Of a stretch of 24,371 bases of DNA, positions 1 through 8,047 are shown piece by piece; the stretch's first letter is position 1, and each line of letters opens with the position of its first letter. The stretch spans positions 1-24,371 of the forward strand of contig JBOHUC010000084.1 in assembly GCA_050733935.1 (NCBI GenBank). Direction: 5' to 3'. The notes beneath the pieces were generated by a model, which saw only the letters and a list, made by a program, of their open reading frames with translations, was not told the DNA's origin and did no database searches. Made by a program: the position numbers and the translations under genes. This DNA is from JBOHUC01 sp050733935 (lineage in GTDB: Bacteria > Eisenbacteria > RBG-16-71-46 > DASYSL01).

Positions 1-29
1 GTGGAGCGCATTGAGGTCCGCTTCGCGGG

Positions 30-213
30 TCACGCGACCTCGCCGTCCAGCGTCACGCCCAACACGCGCCGCAGCCCGCTGCGACCCGAGGCGGTGAGGC
101 GCAGGCCGCGGCTGCCGCGCACGCGGCGGATCCAGTCGCGCCCGCGCGAGCGCGTCGGCGAGCGCGATGCCGAGACGGCCCACGACGTGGTCGGGTGGAC
201 CGGCCCGGAATGG
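30..213 (-). pseudogene. Remnant of an ArsR-family (winged-helix) regulator, C-terminal end, frameshifted
   Basis: Just downstream of the TPR gene, two minus-strand frames together read like the last ~60 residues of ArsR-family regulators. One frame gives DHVVGRLGIALADALAR (about 139-192). A second frame, entered near 136-150, gives WIRRVRGSRGLRLTASGR and ends in a TGA at 30-32. In intact family members the same two blocks follow each other in one frame (a GRLGxALADAL helix, then a GWIRR..GSRxLRLTPAG wing). No single start codon opens the whole stretch, and the N-terminal two thirds are absent, replaced by the end of the neighbouring gene. I read it as a decayed fragment. The alternative is a chance resemblance in GC-rich DNA, since the match rests on recalled family patterns. 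Bases 1-29 hold nothing I can name. Confidence 0.42.
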
Positions 214-252
214 ATGGAGATGATATGGTGTTCGTGCATCCCGCGGGGAGCG

Positions 253-2235
253 TCAGCGCCGATTCTTTCGCGTCTTCTCCCGCACCTTCTTGGTGTCGCG
301 CCGCCACGCTTTGAGCCACTCGATGGCTTCGGGTGCGGCGCGCCAGGCGTCCACGAGCAGGTCCGCGGCGATGATCGCTTCTTCCTCGCTGCCGAGGCGA
401 TAGGACGAGGGCAACGACTCCGGCAGCCGCGAAGGATCGAGCAGGTACTTGACGACGTGAGGATTCCCGCGGACGGCCAGGGCCAGGGCGCTCGTCGCCT
501 CGTCCCCCGCCCCGCGGAGCCGGAACGTGGCGAGCGCGCCGGCGTGACGCATCACCGTGCCTCCGTCCTCGGGAAAGCGCCCGATCACCTCGCGGGCTTC
601 CGCAATCCGACCGAGCTCGAGCAGCCGTGGAATGAGCAGCAATCGCACGCCCTGATTGTCGTTGGGATTGAGCTCGAGCATGACGGTCCAGTGCGCGATC
701 GCGGAGTCGAACTCGCCCTGGTTCCACTGGAGGTCCGCCAGGGCGCGGCGTGCGCGCATGTAGGGCCGCGTCTCGAGCAGGCCCCAGAAGTGCCCCCGAT
801 GGGCGGTCAGCGCATCGGGCCCGAGTTCGCGTTCGGCGGCTGCCAGCGCCTGCTCGAAGTACGCGCGGGCGTGCGTCACGTCGGGCGTCGCTTCACCGAG
901 AAGGACGAGCGCGTCCGCGCAATCCGGCCACAGCCGAAGAGCTTCGCGCGCGCGTTTGACGCGGAGTCGTCCCTCCGCCTCGAGCGCATCGTAGTAGAGC
1001 GCCTGCGCCCGCTCGCGATCGTTCCTCGGGTCGGGCTCGGGCAGATCGCCCCGGGTCTGCGCGAGACGCAAGTTCAACGCATCGACCGACAGGCCTTCCT
1101 CGTGGAGCATTCGCGTCACCTTCGCCATCTCCCGCTCCATGATCCGCGGATCGAAGGGCACCTGCGGATCGCGCATCGTCCTCGCGATGCCGGGAAGTTT
1201 CTCGTCGGCGAGAATCGCGGGAATCGAGAGCGCGACCGTGCGCTCCTTCCCCGCCACGACGACCCGGCGGGACCAGCGTCCCGCGTCGAGATCGACCTCC
1301 GCCGTCGCCGTCACCGCCCGGAGGAGACCCTCGACGAAACGAAGCCGCGATGCGTCGACCTGCAGGAGCACTCTGCCGCCGCTCAAGCCGAGCAGCAGAG
1401 GAAAGCGCTCGTCGCGGGTGCGCGGCAGGCGATGGCGCTCCCAGAGTTCGTATTGCGAGACCGGGATCTCCCAGGCGCGATCGAACGTCAACGACCAGAG
1501 CACGCTCGCGCGAAGCTGCGCCGAAAGCCGATCGGGAGGCGTACTGCAAAGGAGATCGAACTCCTCCACGCTGCTGAAGAAGCGGATGCCGTGCTCGATC
1601 GACGCCGCGCCCATCACGACGAAGTGTCGCATGTCGGCCGGTGCGCCACGCGTTCCGACACGAAGAAGATCCTGATCGGTGAGATGGTTCCACGGAGCGG
1701 CATCGTAGAAGGCCATTGCGGCCTCGGCGAACGAAGTGATCGCATCGACCGGGATGTCCGCCTCGAGGCACTGGACGGTGGCCTGGGGTCCGCCCAGGTC
1801 GTGGCGCATGGCGGCGATGACTTCGTCGAGGGCAGGCATGGAATCGACGAGCGTGACCACGATGCCGAGCTCGGCGAGCGGCGCTTCGAGCTCGTGGTGG
1901 AGAGCCTTGTCCGTCACTTCGATGACGGCCGGGAGACCCAGCTTACCGCCCCCGTCGGGGCTCCCTGCGAGGTCGGCGAGCGCGCTGAGCGCCAGAGGGC
2001 CAACCGGGTCGCCCGCCCGGCTCGGCATCCCGGGGGCGCCCATGGCGAGTTCGCCGGTCCGTTCGCTTCGGCACAGCGAGATCAGAGGCAGTTCCGGTTC
2101 CGCACCCGGTTGCGTGGGCACGATCCACTCCGGCCCGTGCACGACGACGAGCTGCCACCGGTCGCGGCCTGGTGCGAGGCGGCGAAGGCGCTCGAGGTCG
2201 AGCGAGGCGGGCCCGGCGGTGTCGTGGCGTGGCAT
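253..2235 (-). CDS. TPR-containing protein, ST7-like C-terminal region (cytoplasmic, function unknown)
   Basis: This is a 660-residue protein if started at the ATG at 2235; an in-frame GTG at 2256 would add seven residues. No Shine-Dalgarno precedes either start. Residues ~1-130 resemble a DUF6930-type domain (a glycine-containing strand region, then LGIVVTLVDSMPALDEV). The middle contains FYDAAPWNHL and VMGAASIEHGIRFF, which recur in proteins of this architecture. From ~410 on it is helical and TPR-like: a LLETRPYMRARRALADLQW segment, then LNPNDNQGVRLLL at ~522-534. NPNDNQG is the hallmark of the ST7/TPR family. The C-terminus is basic (KKVREKTRKNRR). There is no signal peptide or membrane segment. 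TPR regions usually mediate protein contacts, and no catalytic residues are visible, so I assign no activity. It is divergent from the methyltransferase. Confidence 0.85.
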   Translation of the reverse strand: MPRHDTAGPASLDLERLRRLAPGRDRWQLVVVHGPEWIVPTQPGAEPELPLISLCRSERTGELAMGAPGMPSRAGDPVGPLALSALADLAGSPDGGGKLGLPAVIEVTDKALHHELEAPLAELGIVVTLVDSMPALDEVIAAMRHDLGGPQATVQCLEADIPVDAITSFAEAAMAFYDAAPWNHLTDQDLLRVGTRGAPADMRHFVVMGAASIEHGIRFFSSVEEFDLLCSTPPDRLSAQLRASVLWSLTFDRAWEIPVSQYELWERHRLPRTRDERFPLLLGLSGGRVLLQVDASRLRFVEGLLRAVTATAEVDLDAGRWSRRVVVAGKERTVALSIPAILADEKLPGIARTMRDPQVPFDPRIMEREMAKVTRMLHEEGLSVDALNLRLAQTRGDLPEPDPRNDRERAQALYYDALEAEGRLRVKRAREALRLWPDCADALVLLGEATPDVTHARAYFEQALAAAERELGPDALTAHRGHFWGLLETRPYMRARRALADLQWNQGEFDSAIAHWTVMLELNPNDNQGVRLLLIPRLLELGRIAEAREVIGRFPEDGGTVMRHAGALATFRLRGAGDEATSALALAVRGNPHVVKYLLDPSRLPESLPSSYRLGSEEEAIIAADLLVDAWRAAPEAIEWLKAWRRDTKKVREKTRKNRR

Positions 2236-2331
2236 GGCGTCGGGCGCAGTATACACGCCCGACCGGCCGCGGTTCGGCTCGCCGAGCTGATCGAGCCTGA
2301 GCCGTCACGCGATCTATGCCAGACTCGGCGC
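2236..2331. promoter_or_regulatory. Divergent promoter region between the TPR and methyltransferase genes
   Basis: This short gap must carry both promoters. On the minus strand a TATACT hexamer (2253 to 2248) lies 12 bases before the ATG at 2235. On the plus strand TATGCC (2315-2320) lies 11 bases before the ATG at 2332. Neither gene has a Shine-Dalgarno, so both could be leaderless or nearly so. The hexamers are short and no convincing -35 box is seen, so this is tentative. Confidence 0.3.
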
Positions 2332-3111
2332 ATGGAACCCCTGCTCTACCGGGACCTCGTTCTCTGGTACCACCTGCTCGACCCCGTCGAGGATCACCGC
2401 GAAGAGGCGGAGTTCTACGGCACGGTCCTCGAGCGCGCTGCCACCCCTTCGCCGGTCACGCTGCTCGAGCTGGGCTGCGGCGCGGGGAACAACGCGTCCT
2501 TCCTCAAGAAACGCTTCCGCTGCACACTCACGGACCTGTCCGAGGACATGCTCGCCCTGAGCCGCGTGCGTAACCCCGAGTGCGAGCACGTGCTCGGGGA
2601 CATGCGTACGCTCAGGCTCGGCCGGACGTTCGACGTCGTGTTCGTCCACGACGCGGTGACCTATATGACGAACGAAGAGGACCTGGTCGCGGCGATCCGC
2701 ACCGCCCATGCCCACACGCGCCCGGGCGGCGCCGCGCTCTTCGCGCCCGACTGTGTGCGCGAGACCTTCCGCGAGAAGTCCGGCGTGATCTCGGGCAACG
2801 ACGGCCCGCTCTCGCTGCGCTGTCTCGAATGGCACTGGGATCCGGATCCGGACGACGGGACGTACGTCGTCGACTTCGCGTTTCTGCTGCGCGAGAACGG
2901 GACGATCCGCGCCGTCCATGATCGTCACGCGCAGGGGCTGTTCGCGGAGGATCGCTGGCTCGCCCTGCTCGGAACCGCGGGGTTCGAGGCCGGGCTGATG
3001 CGCTGCCCGCTCGACGAGAAGACCGAGTACCCCGCCGTCTTCGTCTGCCGCCGGCCGCCCGGGCCTACAGCCCCCGCCCGGACGCGATGGCCGACTGCCA
3101 GTTCTTCGTGA
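2332..3111 (+). CDS. Class I SAM-dependent methyltransferase
   Basis: This 259-residue protein has the Rossmann methyltransferase fold. Motif I is LLELGCGAGN at residues 44-53 (SAM-binding glycines), followed by LTDLSEDML (acidic end of strand 2, ribose contact), a GDMRTL motif near 90 (adenine contact) and FDVVFVHDAVTYM (strand 4). The latter part has the shape of proteins annotated as methyltransferase domain 11/25. The open frame extends upstream to base 1, but that part is antisense to the TPR gene and has no homologous character; the ATG at 2332 begins where similarity starts. The substrate cannot be read from sequence. The last 47 bases overlap the convergent kinase gene, so the protein's final ~15 residues (a Pro/Ala/Ser-rich tail) are encoded opposite the kinase C-terminus. 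Confidence 0.88.
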   Translation: MEPLLYRDLVLWYHLLDPVEDHREEAEFYGTVLERAATPSPVTLLELGCGAGNNASFLKKRFRCTLTDLSEDMLALSRVRNPECEHVLGDMRTLRLGRTFDVVFVHDAVTYMTNEEDLVAAIRTAHAHTRPGGAALFAPDCVRETFREKSGVISGNDGPLSLRCLEWHWDPDPDDGTYVVDFAFLLRENGTIRAVHDRHAQGLFAEDRWLALLGTAGFEAGLMRCPLDEKTEYPAVFVCRRPPGPTAPARTRWPTASSS

Positions 3112-5731
3112 CCGTGATGCCGCGCAGCGGGTTCTTGAGCGACTGATTGACCAGGAACCGCTGCCCGTCGGACGTCACGGCCCAGCGGTGCACGCTCCAT
3201 CCGAATTGCGTGATGTCCGCGTGGAACAGCAGAACCGGCTTGCCCGGCTGGAAGTCGGCACCCGGCCCCACCGGAACCGCAATCAGATCCCTGGTGGGAT
3301 TCTCGTAGATGAGTTCGCGGCCGTTCTTGCTCCAGGCCGAAGCCCCTCCTCCGTTGCTCGAAACCCGCCACTTGCGAAGACCATCCGGGAAGGATCGGAC
3401 GTACACCTCCGGCCGTCCCGTCTCATCGGAGCTGTAAGCGAGCCAGCGACCGTCCGGGGAGAGCACCGGGGCGAATTCCAGGCTCCGCGACACGCAGAAC
3501 GGACGCGGGGCCTCCTTCCCGTCGACGTCGCGAATCATGATGTCCCAGTCCCAGGTCGTGCCCTTCGACGCAATGGTCACGAGCGACTTCCCGTCGCTCG
3601 AGACGCACATCGGTCCCTCCTGTCCTGAATTGCCGAAGCTGAGCGTGTCTTCGGATCCGGCCCCCGATGCCGCGACGGAGTAGATGAGATAGTTCCCGCC
3701 TTGCCGGTCCGAGGAATAGAAGACGCGCGTGCCGTCGGCCGACCAGACCGGGCCGGTTTCCTGGGTTCGATCGAACGTCAGGCGCGTCGAGACGCCACGT
3801 TCGAGATCTCTCACCCATACATCGTCCAACCCGCTGACGGCGTCCGCAATCGCCACAGCAACGGAGCGCGCATCGGGTGATAGCGCGAGATCCCGGTAGC
3901 GATTGGGCTCGCCCACCCGGCTCAGCAGATGGCCGGCGCGATCCAGCCACACCAGTTCGCTCGTCGTCCCGGACGCGTTGGTGACCGCCAGCGAGCCTCC
4001 ACCGGCGCTGAAGAGCCAGGGAGTGTCCGGCGGAAGTCCCTCCGCGACCGGAACGGGATCACCGTTGAATGCCCCCCGCCCGATGTCGAGCGTCTGGGCG
4101 ACGAGAGACGACCCGGTCGTGTAGAGGACGTAGTTGGGAGGAACAAAGTCGACGTCACCATTGCACGGACCGAGCTCTTTGGCTTCGAGTGAGCCCAGCT
4201 TGCCGAGCATGATCGCGGGCGTGAACTGACCATGGCGCAGGCGGTAGGCCATGAAGATGAAGTGCCGGCCATCGGGAAGGAATCGGGGCGACGCATGATT
4301 CTGGTCGCCGCGAGACCGATCGAGGCGACTCGCGGGTTGCGCGGGACCTCCCGCCGCAGGAATCACGATCAGCGAGTCACCCTTGCTGCCATCCAACAGG
4401 ATCTGGCCCGAGGTACTCCAGGATCCGTCTCCTCGCCCGTCGCTCACGTCGGCGACGGTCACCACGGCGCCGCCGGCGACCGGGACCCTTTGGAGCTTTC
4501 CATTCGCGATGAACGCGAGACTCTTGTGGTCGGGAGACCAGAACGGAGGGAAAGCGTTCTCCGTACCCGGAATGGGGTGCGACTCGAGCGAGCCCATCGG
4601 CCTCAGCCAGATCCGCCATTCTCCCGAGGAGTCGGTCGCCACGAACGCAAGCATGCTTCCATCCGGAGACATGCGGGGTCCGCCCGCGGAAACCTGCCCC
4701 GACGGGACGCCCATCAGGAAGCGCACGGGCGCGCGGTCTTCCGGCACGCGGTGAAGTCCGAGCGTGCCCAGAATCGAAAGACCGACGAGAGCCGCCCCGG
4801 CAGCGGCCAGGCCAACCATTGTGCGCCAGGCCGGCCGCGTCGAAGCCGACGCGCTCGACGACGCGCCGCCTTCGGCGATCCACTGGAGCTGGAGCTTCAC
4901 ATCGTGAGCGCTCTGGATCCGTTCGTCCGGGTCCTTGGCCAGGCACGCCTGAACCAAACGATCGAGGGAGGGCGGAGCCAGCGGCGCGAGCTGCGACACG
5001 CGCGGTGGCTCACTCGACATGATCGCGGAGATGAGGCTCGCCTGGCTCTTGCCTTCGAACGCTCGCCGCCCGGTCGCCATCTCGTAGAGCACACAGCCCA
5101 TGGCCCAGAGATCGCTCCGGGAATCCGCAGCCTTGCCCTCGAGCAGCTCGGGCGCCATGTACTGGGACGTCCCGACCACGCTGCCTTTCGCAGTGACCGG
5201 ATGCGCCTCGGAAGGTGAGAGGGTGTGCACGAGGGACGGGTCTTCCGCAGCGCGGGAGGTCAGGATCGCGAGACCGAAGTCCATCAGCTTCGCACCGCTC
5301 TTCGCAAGCATGACATTGCCCGGCTTCAGGTCGCGATGTACGAGCCCGCTCCGATGCGCCCGATCGAGTCCGTCTACGATCTGGATTCCGAGTTTGAGCA
5401 CCTGATCCGTGGGGAGCGGCCCGCGCGCCAGGCGCGCCGCCAGCGTCTCGCCCTCGATCTTCTCGAGCACCAGGAAGTCGACGCCGTTCTCACTCCCGAC
5501 GTCGTACAGCGCGCAGATGTGCGGATGATTGAGCGAGGAGACGGCGCGGGCTTCGCGCTCGAAGCGTGCCCGCGCCTCGGGCGTGTCGGCGAGGTGAGGC
5601 GGCAGGACCTTGAGGGCGACTTCGCGCGCAAGCCGCGTATCGCGCGCGAGATAGACCTCGCCCATACCGCCCACACCGAGCAGCGCAACGACCTCATAGG
5701 AGCCCAGTCGAGCGCCCGCGGCCAATGACAT
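3065..5731 (-). CDS. Membrane Ser/Thr protein kinase (PknB type) with C-terminal TolB/PD40 propeller
   Basis: This is an 888-residue transmembrane receptor-like kinase. Counting from the ATG at 5731 (MSLAAGARLGSYEVV), the glycine loop GVGGMG is at 19-24, the catalytic lysine in VALKVL at 41, HRDLKPGN at 132-139, DFG at 151-153 and APE at 193-195, so the kinase looks active. A hydrophobic segment at ~304-326 is a single membrane span. Residues ~340-888 carry repeated PD40/TolB-like propeller blades (SPDGSMLAFVA, SPDARSVAVA, SADGTRVFYSSD, SPDGRWLAYSSDE), presumably on the outer face as a sensor. This kinase-span-propeller layout is common in Acidobacteria, Gemmatimonadota and related phyla. The open frame continues 24 codons upstream, but that part does not look like kinase. 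A TATAGT hexamer 7 bases before the ATG suggests a leaderless transcript. The ligand and targets are unknown. Confidence 0.93.
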   Translation of the reverse strand: MSLAAGARLGSYEVVALLGVGGMGEVYLARDTRLAREVALKVLPPHLADTPEARARFEREARAVSSLNHPHICALYDVGSENGVDFLVLEKIEGETLAARLARGPLPTDQVLKLGIQIVDGLDRAHRSGLVHRDLKPGNVMLAKSGAKLMDFGLAILTSRAAEDPSLVHTLSPSEAHPVTAKGSVVGTSQYMAPELLEGKAADSRSDLWAMGCVLYEMATGRRAFEGKSQASLISAIMSSEPPRVSQLAPLAPPSLDRLVQACLAKDPDERIQSAHDVKLQLQWIAEGGASSSASASTRPAWRTMVGLAAAGAALVGLSILGTLGLHRVPEDRAPVRFLMGVPSGQVSAGGPRMSPDGSMLAFVATDSSGEWRIWLRPMGSLESHPIPGTENAFPPFWSPDHKSLAFIANGKLQRVPVAGGAVVTVADVSDGRGDGSWSTSGQILLDGSKGDSLIVIPAAGGPAQPASRLDRSRGDQNHASPRFLPDGRHFIFMAYRLRHGQFTPAIMLGKLGSLEAKELGPCNGDVDFVPPNYVLYTTGSSLVAQTLDIGRGAFNGDPVPVAEGLPPDTPWLFSAGGGSLAVTNASGTTSELVWLDRAGHLLSRVGEPNRYRDLALSPDARSVAVAIADAVSGLDDVWVRDLERGVSTRLTFDRTQETGPVWSADGTRVFYSSDRQGGNYLIYSVAASGAGSEDTLSFGNSGQEGPMCVSSDGKSLVTIASKGTTWDWDIMIRDVDGKEAPRPFCVSRSLEFAPVLSPDGRWLAYSSDETGRPEVYVRSFPDGLRKWRVSSNGGGASAWSKNGRELIYENPTRDLIAVPVGPGADFQPGKPVLLFHADITQFGWSVHRWAVTSDGQRFLVNQSLKNPLRGITVTKNWQSAIASGRGL

Positions 5732-5853
5732 GGGGCGCACTATAGCAGCAGGTCGCGGCTCGAGCCCGTGCGTGTTCTTGCCCGGGCCTGACAATCGAGG
5801 CACCCCGCCAGAGTATCCTCGAGCCCGCTTTGTCTTCCGGGGGAGGGTTCACC
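5732..5853. promoter_or_regulatory. Divergent promoter region, with strong SD for the plus-strand gene
   Basis: The gap lies between the kinase (minus) and the membrane protein (plus). On the minus strand TATAGT spans 5744 to 5739, 7 bases before the kinase ATG. On the plus strand GGAGG at 5842-5846 sits 7 bases before a TTG at 5854 and decides that start over the in-frame TTG at 5830, which has no such site. I see no convincing plus-strand -35/-10 pair. Confidence 0.4.
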
Positions 5854-6693
5854 TTGACCGCGGGACACGTTCGTTCCTGGCTCCTCACCGATCAGACCGT
5901 CAACTGGACCCTTCGGGTCGGTGCCTTCCTGTGCTTCGTCGGTCACGGCGCGTTCGGCGTGATGACGAAGGACGCCTGGGTGCCTTACTTCGGCGTCGTC
6001 GGGATCGGGAGCGAGGCCGCGTTCGCGTGGATGCCCATTGTCGGCGCATGGGACATCCTGGTCGGGTGTCTCGTGCTCGTCGCACCGCGCCCGGCGATCA
6101 CGCTATGGATGGTGGGCTGGGCCACATGGACGGCGCTCCTTCGGCCGCTCGCCGGAGAGCCCGTCTGGGAGGCGCTCGAGCGGGCCGGAAACTACGGCGT
6201 GCCCATGGCCCTCTTCCTTCGCATGTCCCCGTGGACCTCGTGGCGCGCGCTGTTCGCACCGGCCACCTTCCTCGAACCGACACCGGACTCGTGCCGTCGC
6301 GTGCGCGCCATTCTCACGATCACGATCGTGCTCCTCCTCGTCGGGCATGGTGCCCTCTCGATCCAGGGCAAGCCTCAATTCGTGTTCAATCTGGCGTCGG
6401 TTGCCGGGGCCAGGACGCCAGGCCTTCTCCTTATGCTGGGCTGGCTCGAGCTCGCCCTCGCTGCGGCCGTCGCGCTCCGACCGACATCCGCTCTTTTGCT
6501 GGTCGTCGCCGCGTGGAAGATGGGAACCGAATTCCTCTTCGTCACGGCCGGGGCGCCCGTGTGGGAATGGATCGAGCGGGCTGGAGGTTACGCGGCGCCT
6601 CTCGCTCTCGCGATCGTCATGACACAGAAGGAATGGCGGACGCGGCCGCAGGCCGCTCTCGCGCCTCAGCCCGAAGTCACGTGGCGCCTCTGA
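5854..6693 (+). CDS. Polytopic membrane protein with two tandem copies of a DoxX-like unit
   Basis: This is a 279-residue hydrophobic protein. The TTG at 5854 is chosen because GGAGG precedes it by 7 bases. It consists of two similar halves (about residues 20-122 and 149-254). Each starts with a helix ending in VGHGAFG (29-35) or VGHGALS (163-169). Each ends with a matching block: EALERAGNYGVPMAL (106-120) and EWIERAGGYAAPLAL (238-252). Each half has about four hydrophobic helices, giving roughly eight spans. The pattern recalls DoxX/DUF-type small membrane proteins, but I do not recognise a named family and assign no transport or enzymatic role. Its last 17 bases overlap the convergent sigma-factor gene. 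Confidence 0.82.
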   Translation: MTAGHVRSWLLTDQTVNWTLRVGAFLCFVGHGAFGVMTKDAWVPYFGVVGIGSEAAFAWMPIVGAWDILVGCLVLVAPRPAITLWMVGWATWTALLRPLAGEPVWEALERAGNYGVPMALFLRMSPWTSWRALFAPATFLEPTPDSCRRVRAILTITIVLLLVGHGALSIQGKPQFVFNLASVAGARTPGLLLMLGWLELALAAAVALRPTSALLLVVAAWKMGTEFLFVTAGAPVWEWIERAGGYAAPLALAIVMTQKEWRTRPQAALAPQPEVTWRL

Positions 6694-7570
6694 GCTTGCG
6701 GGCGACGCCGAGTCTGCGGCCGGACTCGTAATAGATGAAGTGGCTGACCCGCCCGCCGGGACCTCTACGGATTCGGGCTTCCCCGTCGTATTCGGCCGGC
6801 GCGAGCGTGTCGGGCCCTCTCGACGTCAGCACGTTTCGCTGCCCGCCGGCATAGCTCGCGAGGACGTCGCCCTCCCGCCGGACAACGACGCGGTGACCCG
6901 GGCGTTCGTCGAATCGGTACTCGCCGACCAGCTCGTCGAACAGGCCGGCGCGGACGCGCCGCGCGAACGAGGCTGTCGGCGCACGCATCCAGAAACTCGC
7001 CGTGACGCTCCGCGGCAGGCCGCGGCGCAGGCGCAGTCGCGCATTGTAGATACGCTTTCCCGCGCTGCCGACCGTCACACCCAGCGCGCGAGCCACGTCG
7101 CGCAGCGACTCCCCGAGAAAGTAGAAGAGAATGACGGCCTCGCGCTCGGCCGGCGGCAAGCTCATCACGGCGCTGCGAACGAGTGCCTGCACCTCCCGGC
7201 GGTCGACGAATTCGGCGGTGTCGCACGAGTGCTCAAGGGTCTCAGGGAGAACCCAGCCTCGGGATTCGGCCGAGGCATCGCGATGGCGCGCGCGCACACA
7301 TTGGGTTCGCACGAGACGCTTGAGCCAGCCGCCGAACGCCGCCGGATCCCGCAAAGCGGGGAGCTTACGCCACGCGACGAGGAACGCTTCCTGACACGCA
7401 TCGCGAGCCGTCTCCACATCTTCGCAGGCTCCGAGCGCGGTCGCGAATGCCATCTCCTCGAAGCGCTCGACCAGCATCGCAAACGCGGCGTGCTGCTCAC
7501 GAATCGAGGCTCGCGAATCACATGCGCACCGCACCAAATCCGCGATTCGGAACTCGACGTTTCGAGTCAT
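6677..7570 (-). CDS. ECF-type RNA polymerase sigma factor with extra C-terminal domain
   Basis: This 297-residue protein directs RNA polymerase to a specific promoter set. Region 2 spans ~25-95 (ARDACQEAFLVAWRKL, then FGGWLKRLVRTQC). Region 4 spans ~128-183 (SLPPAEREAVILFYFLGESL, then a helix-turn-helix DVARALGVTVGSAGKRIYNA). ECF factors normally end here at 170-200 residues; this one continues for ~110 more. The tail contains ELVGEYRFDERPGHRVVVRR, GDVLASYAGGQRNVL and GRVSHFIYYESGRR, which resembles the DUF3471-type beta domain found at the end of beta-lactamase-like hydrolases. The ATG at 7570 overlaps the DoxX stop codon (ATGA, 4 bases), indicating translational coupling; an upstream in-frame start would lie inside DoxX. 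The neighbouring DoxX may be its partner or target. No anti-sigma gene is adjacent. Confidence 0.88.
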   Translation of the reverse strand: MTRNVEFRIADLVRCACDSRASIREQHAAFAMLVERFEEMAFATALGACEDVETARDACQEAFLVAWRKLPALRDPAAFGGWLKRLVRTQCVRARHRDASAESRGWVLPETLEHSCDTAEFVDRREVQALVRSAVMSLPPAEREAVILFYFLGESLRDVARALGVTVGSAGKRIYNARLRLRRGLPRSVTASFWMRAPTASFARRVRAGLFDELVGEYRFDERPGHRVVVRREGDVLASYAGGQRNVLTSRGPDTLAPAEYDGEARIRRGPGGRVSHFIYYESGRRLGVARKLRGAT

Positions 7571-7962
7571 GGAGCCTCTGGATCCCGCGGACGGAGTGCC
7601 CATTTCGTGAAGTGCCGCCAGCGTCCGACGAGCACCACGAGCGACGCTGTGAGAGGAACGACCTCGCTCGTCATGTAACGCGCCTGACCCCAGTAGAGGT
7701 GTGTGCCCATCCCGCCAAGCATCACGACGGCGATCATCGCGGCCCCGATCGACGCGGTGCGTCTCGTGAGGAGCAGGAGCGCCGCCCCCGTCTCAATGAT
7801 GCCGATCAGTATGCGGAACCAGACCGGGTAGTGCCATCCGGCGAACGCCCGAGCCCACCCGCTCGAGTCCGAGAACTTCGCCAGGCCCTGCGGCACAAAG
7901 ACATACACGAGGAAAGCCGACACAACCCACAGCGCGAGGTTTCCCCAAGGGATCCTTTTCAT
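7567..7962 (-). CDS. DoxX-like small membrane protein
   Basis: This 131-residue protein has four hydrophobic helices (around NLALWVVSAFLVYVFVPQG, FRILIGIIETGAALLLL, IGAAMIAVVMLGGMGTHLYW and VPLTASLVVLVGRW). The arrangement, with FVPQGLAKF after helix 1 and an E in helix 2, matches the DoxX/DoxX-like family of small membrane proteins linked to redox and thiol stress. The ATG at 7962 is preceded by GGAGGAG at 5-6 bases, a clear ribosome site. The longer open frame to 8091 is rejected. It is the first gene of a two-gene operon with the ECF sigma factor (4-base overlap), so sigma and DoxX are likely co-expressed and perhaps autoregulated. The biochemical role is uncertain. Confidence 0.82.
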   Translation of the reverse strand: MKRIPWGNLALWVVSAFLVYVFVPQGLAKFSDSSGWARAFAGWHYPVWFRILIGIIETGAALLLLTRRTASIGAAMIAVVMLGGMGTHLYWGQARYMTSEVVPLTASLVVLVGRWRHFTKWALRPRDPEAP

Positions 7963-7992
7963 GCGCTCCTCCGGAATGGTCTTCCTTCCTGA

Positions 7993-8020
7993 AGGAGCCT
8001 GCACGGGTCGAAAAGTTTCC
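7993..8020 (-). promoter_or_regulatory. Candidate ECF-type promoter for the DoxX-sigma operon
   Basis: On the minus strand GGAAACTTTT (8020 down to 8011) resembles the GGAAC-T-rich -35 element used by many ECF sigma factors. It lies upstream of the strong DoxX Shine-Dalgarno at a distance that leaves room for a -10 element about 16 bases later (around GCTCC). The -10 match is poor. If real, it would fit autoregulation by the sigma factor in this operon. Confidence 0.28.
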
Positions 8021-8047
8021 GGACTCAATGTGGGCGCCGACAACGGG

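Noticed and set aside
1..2331. Long plus-strand open frame upstream of and continuous with the methyltransferase
   Set aside because: It is antisense to the TPR gene, Arg-rich and without family features; homology-like sequence begins only at the ATG at 2332.
4232..5218. 328-codon plus-strand open frame
   Set aside because: Antisense to the kinase, whose motifs are intact.
6740..7678. 312-codon plus-strand open frame
   Set aside because: Antisense to the sigma factor; no recognisable domain.
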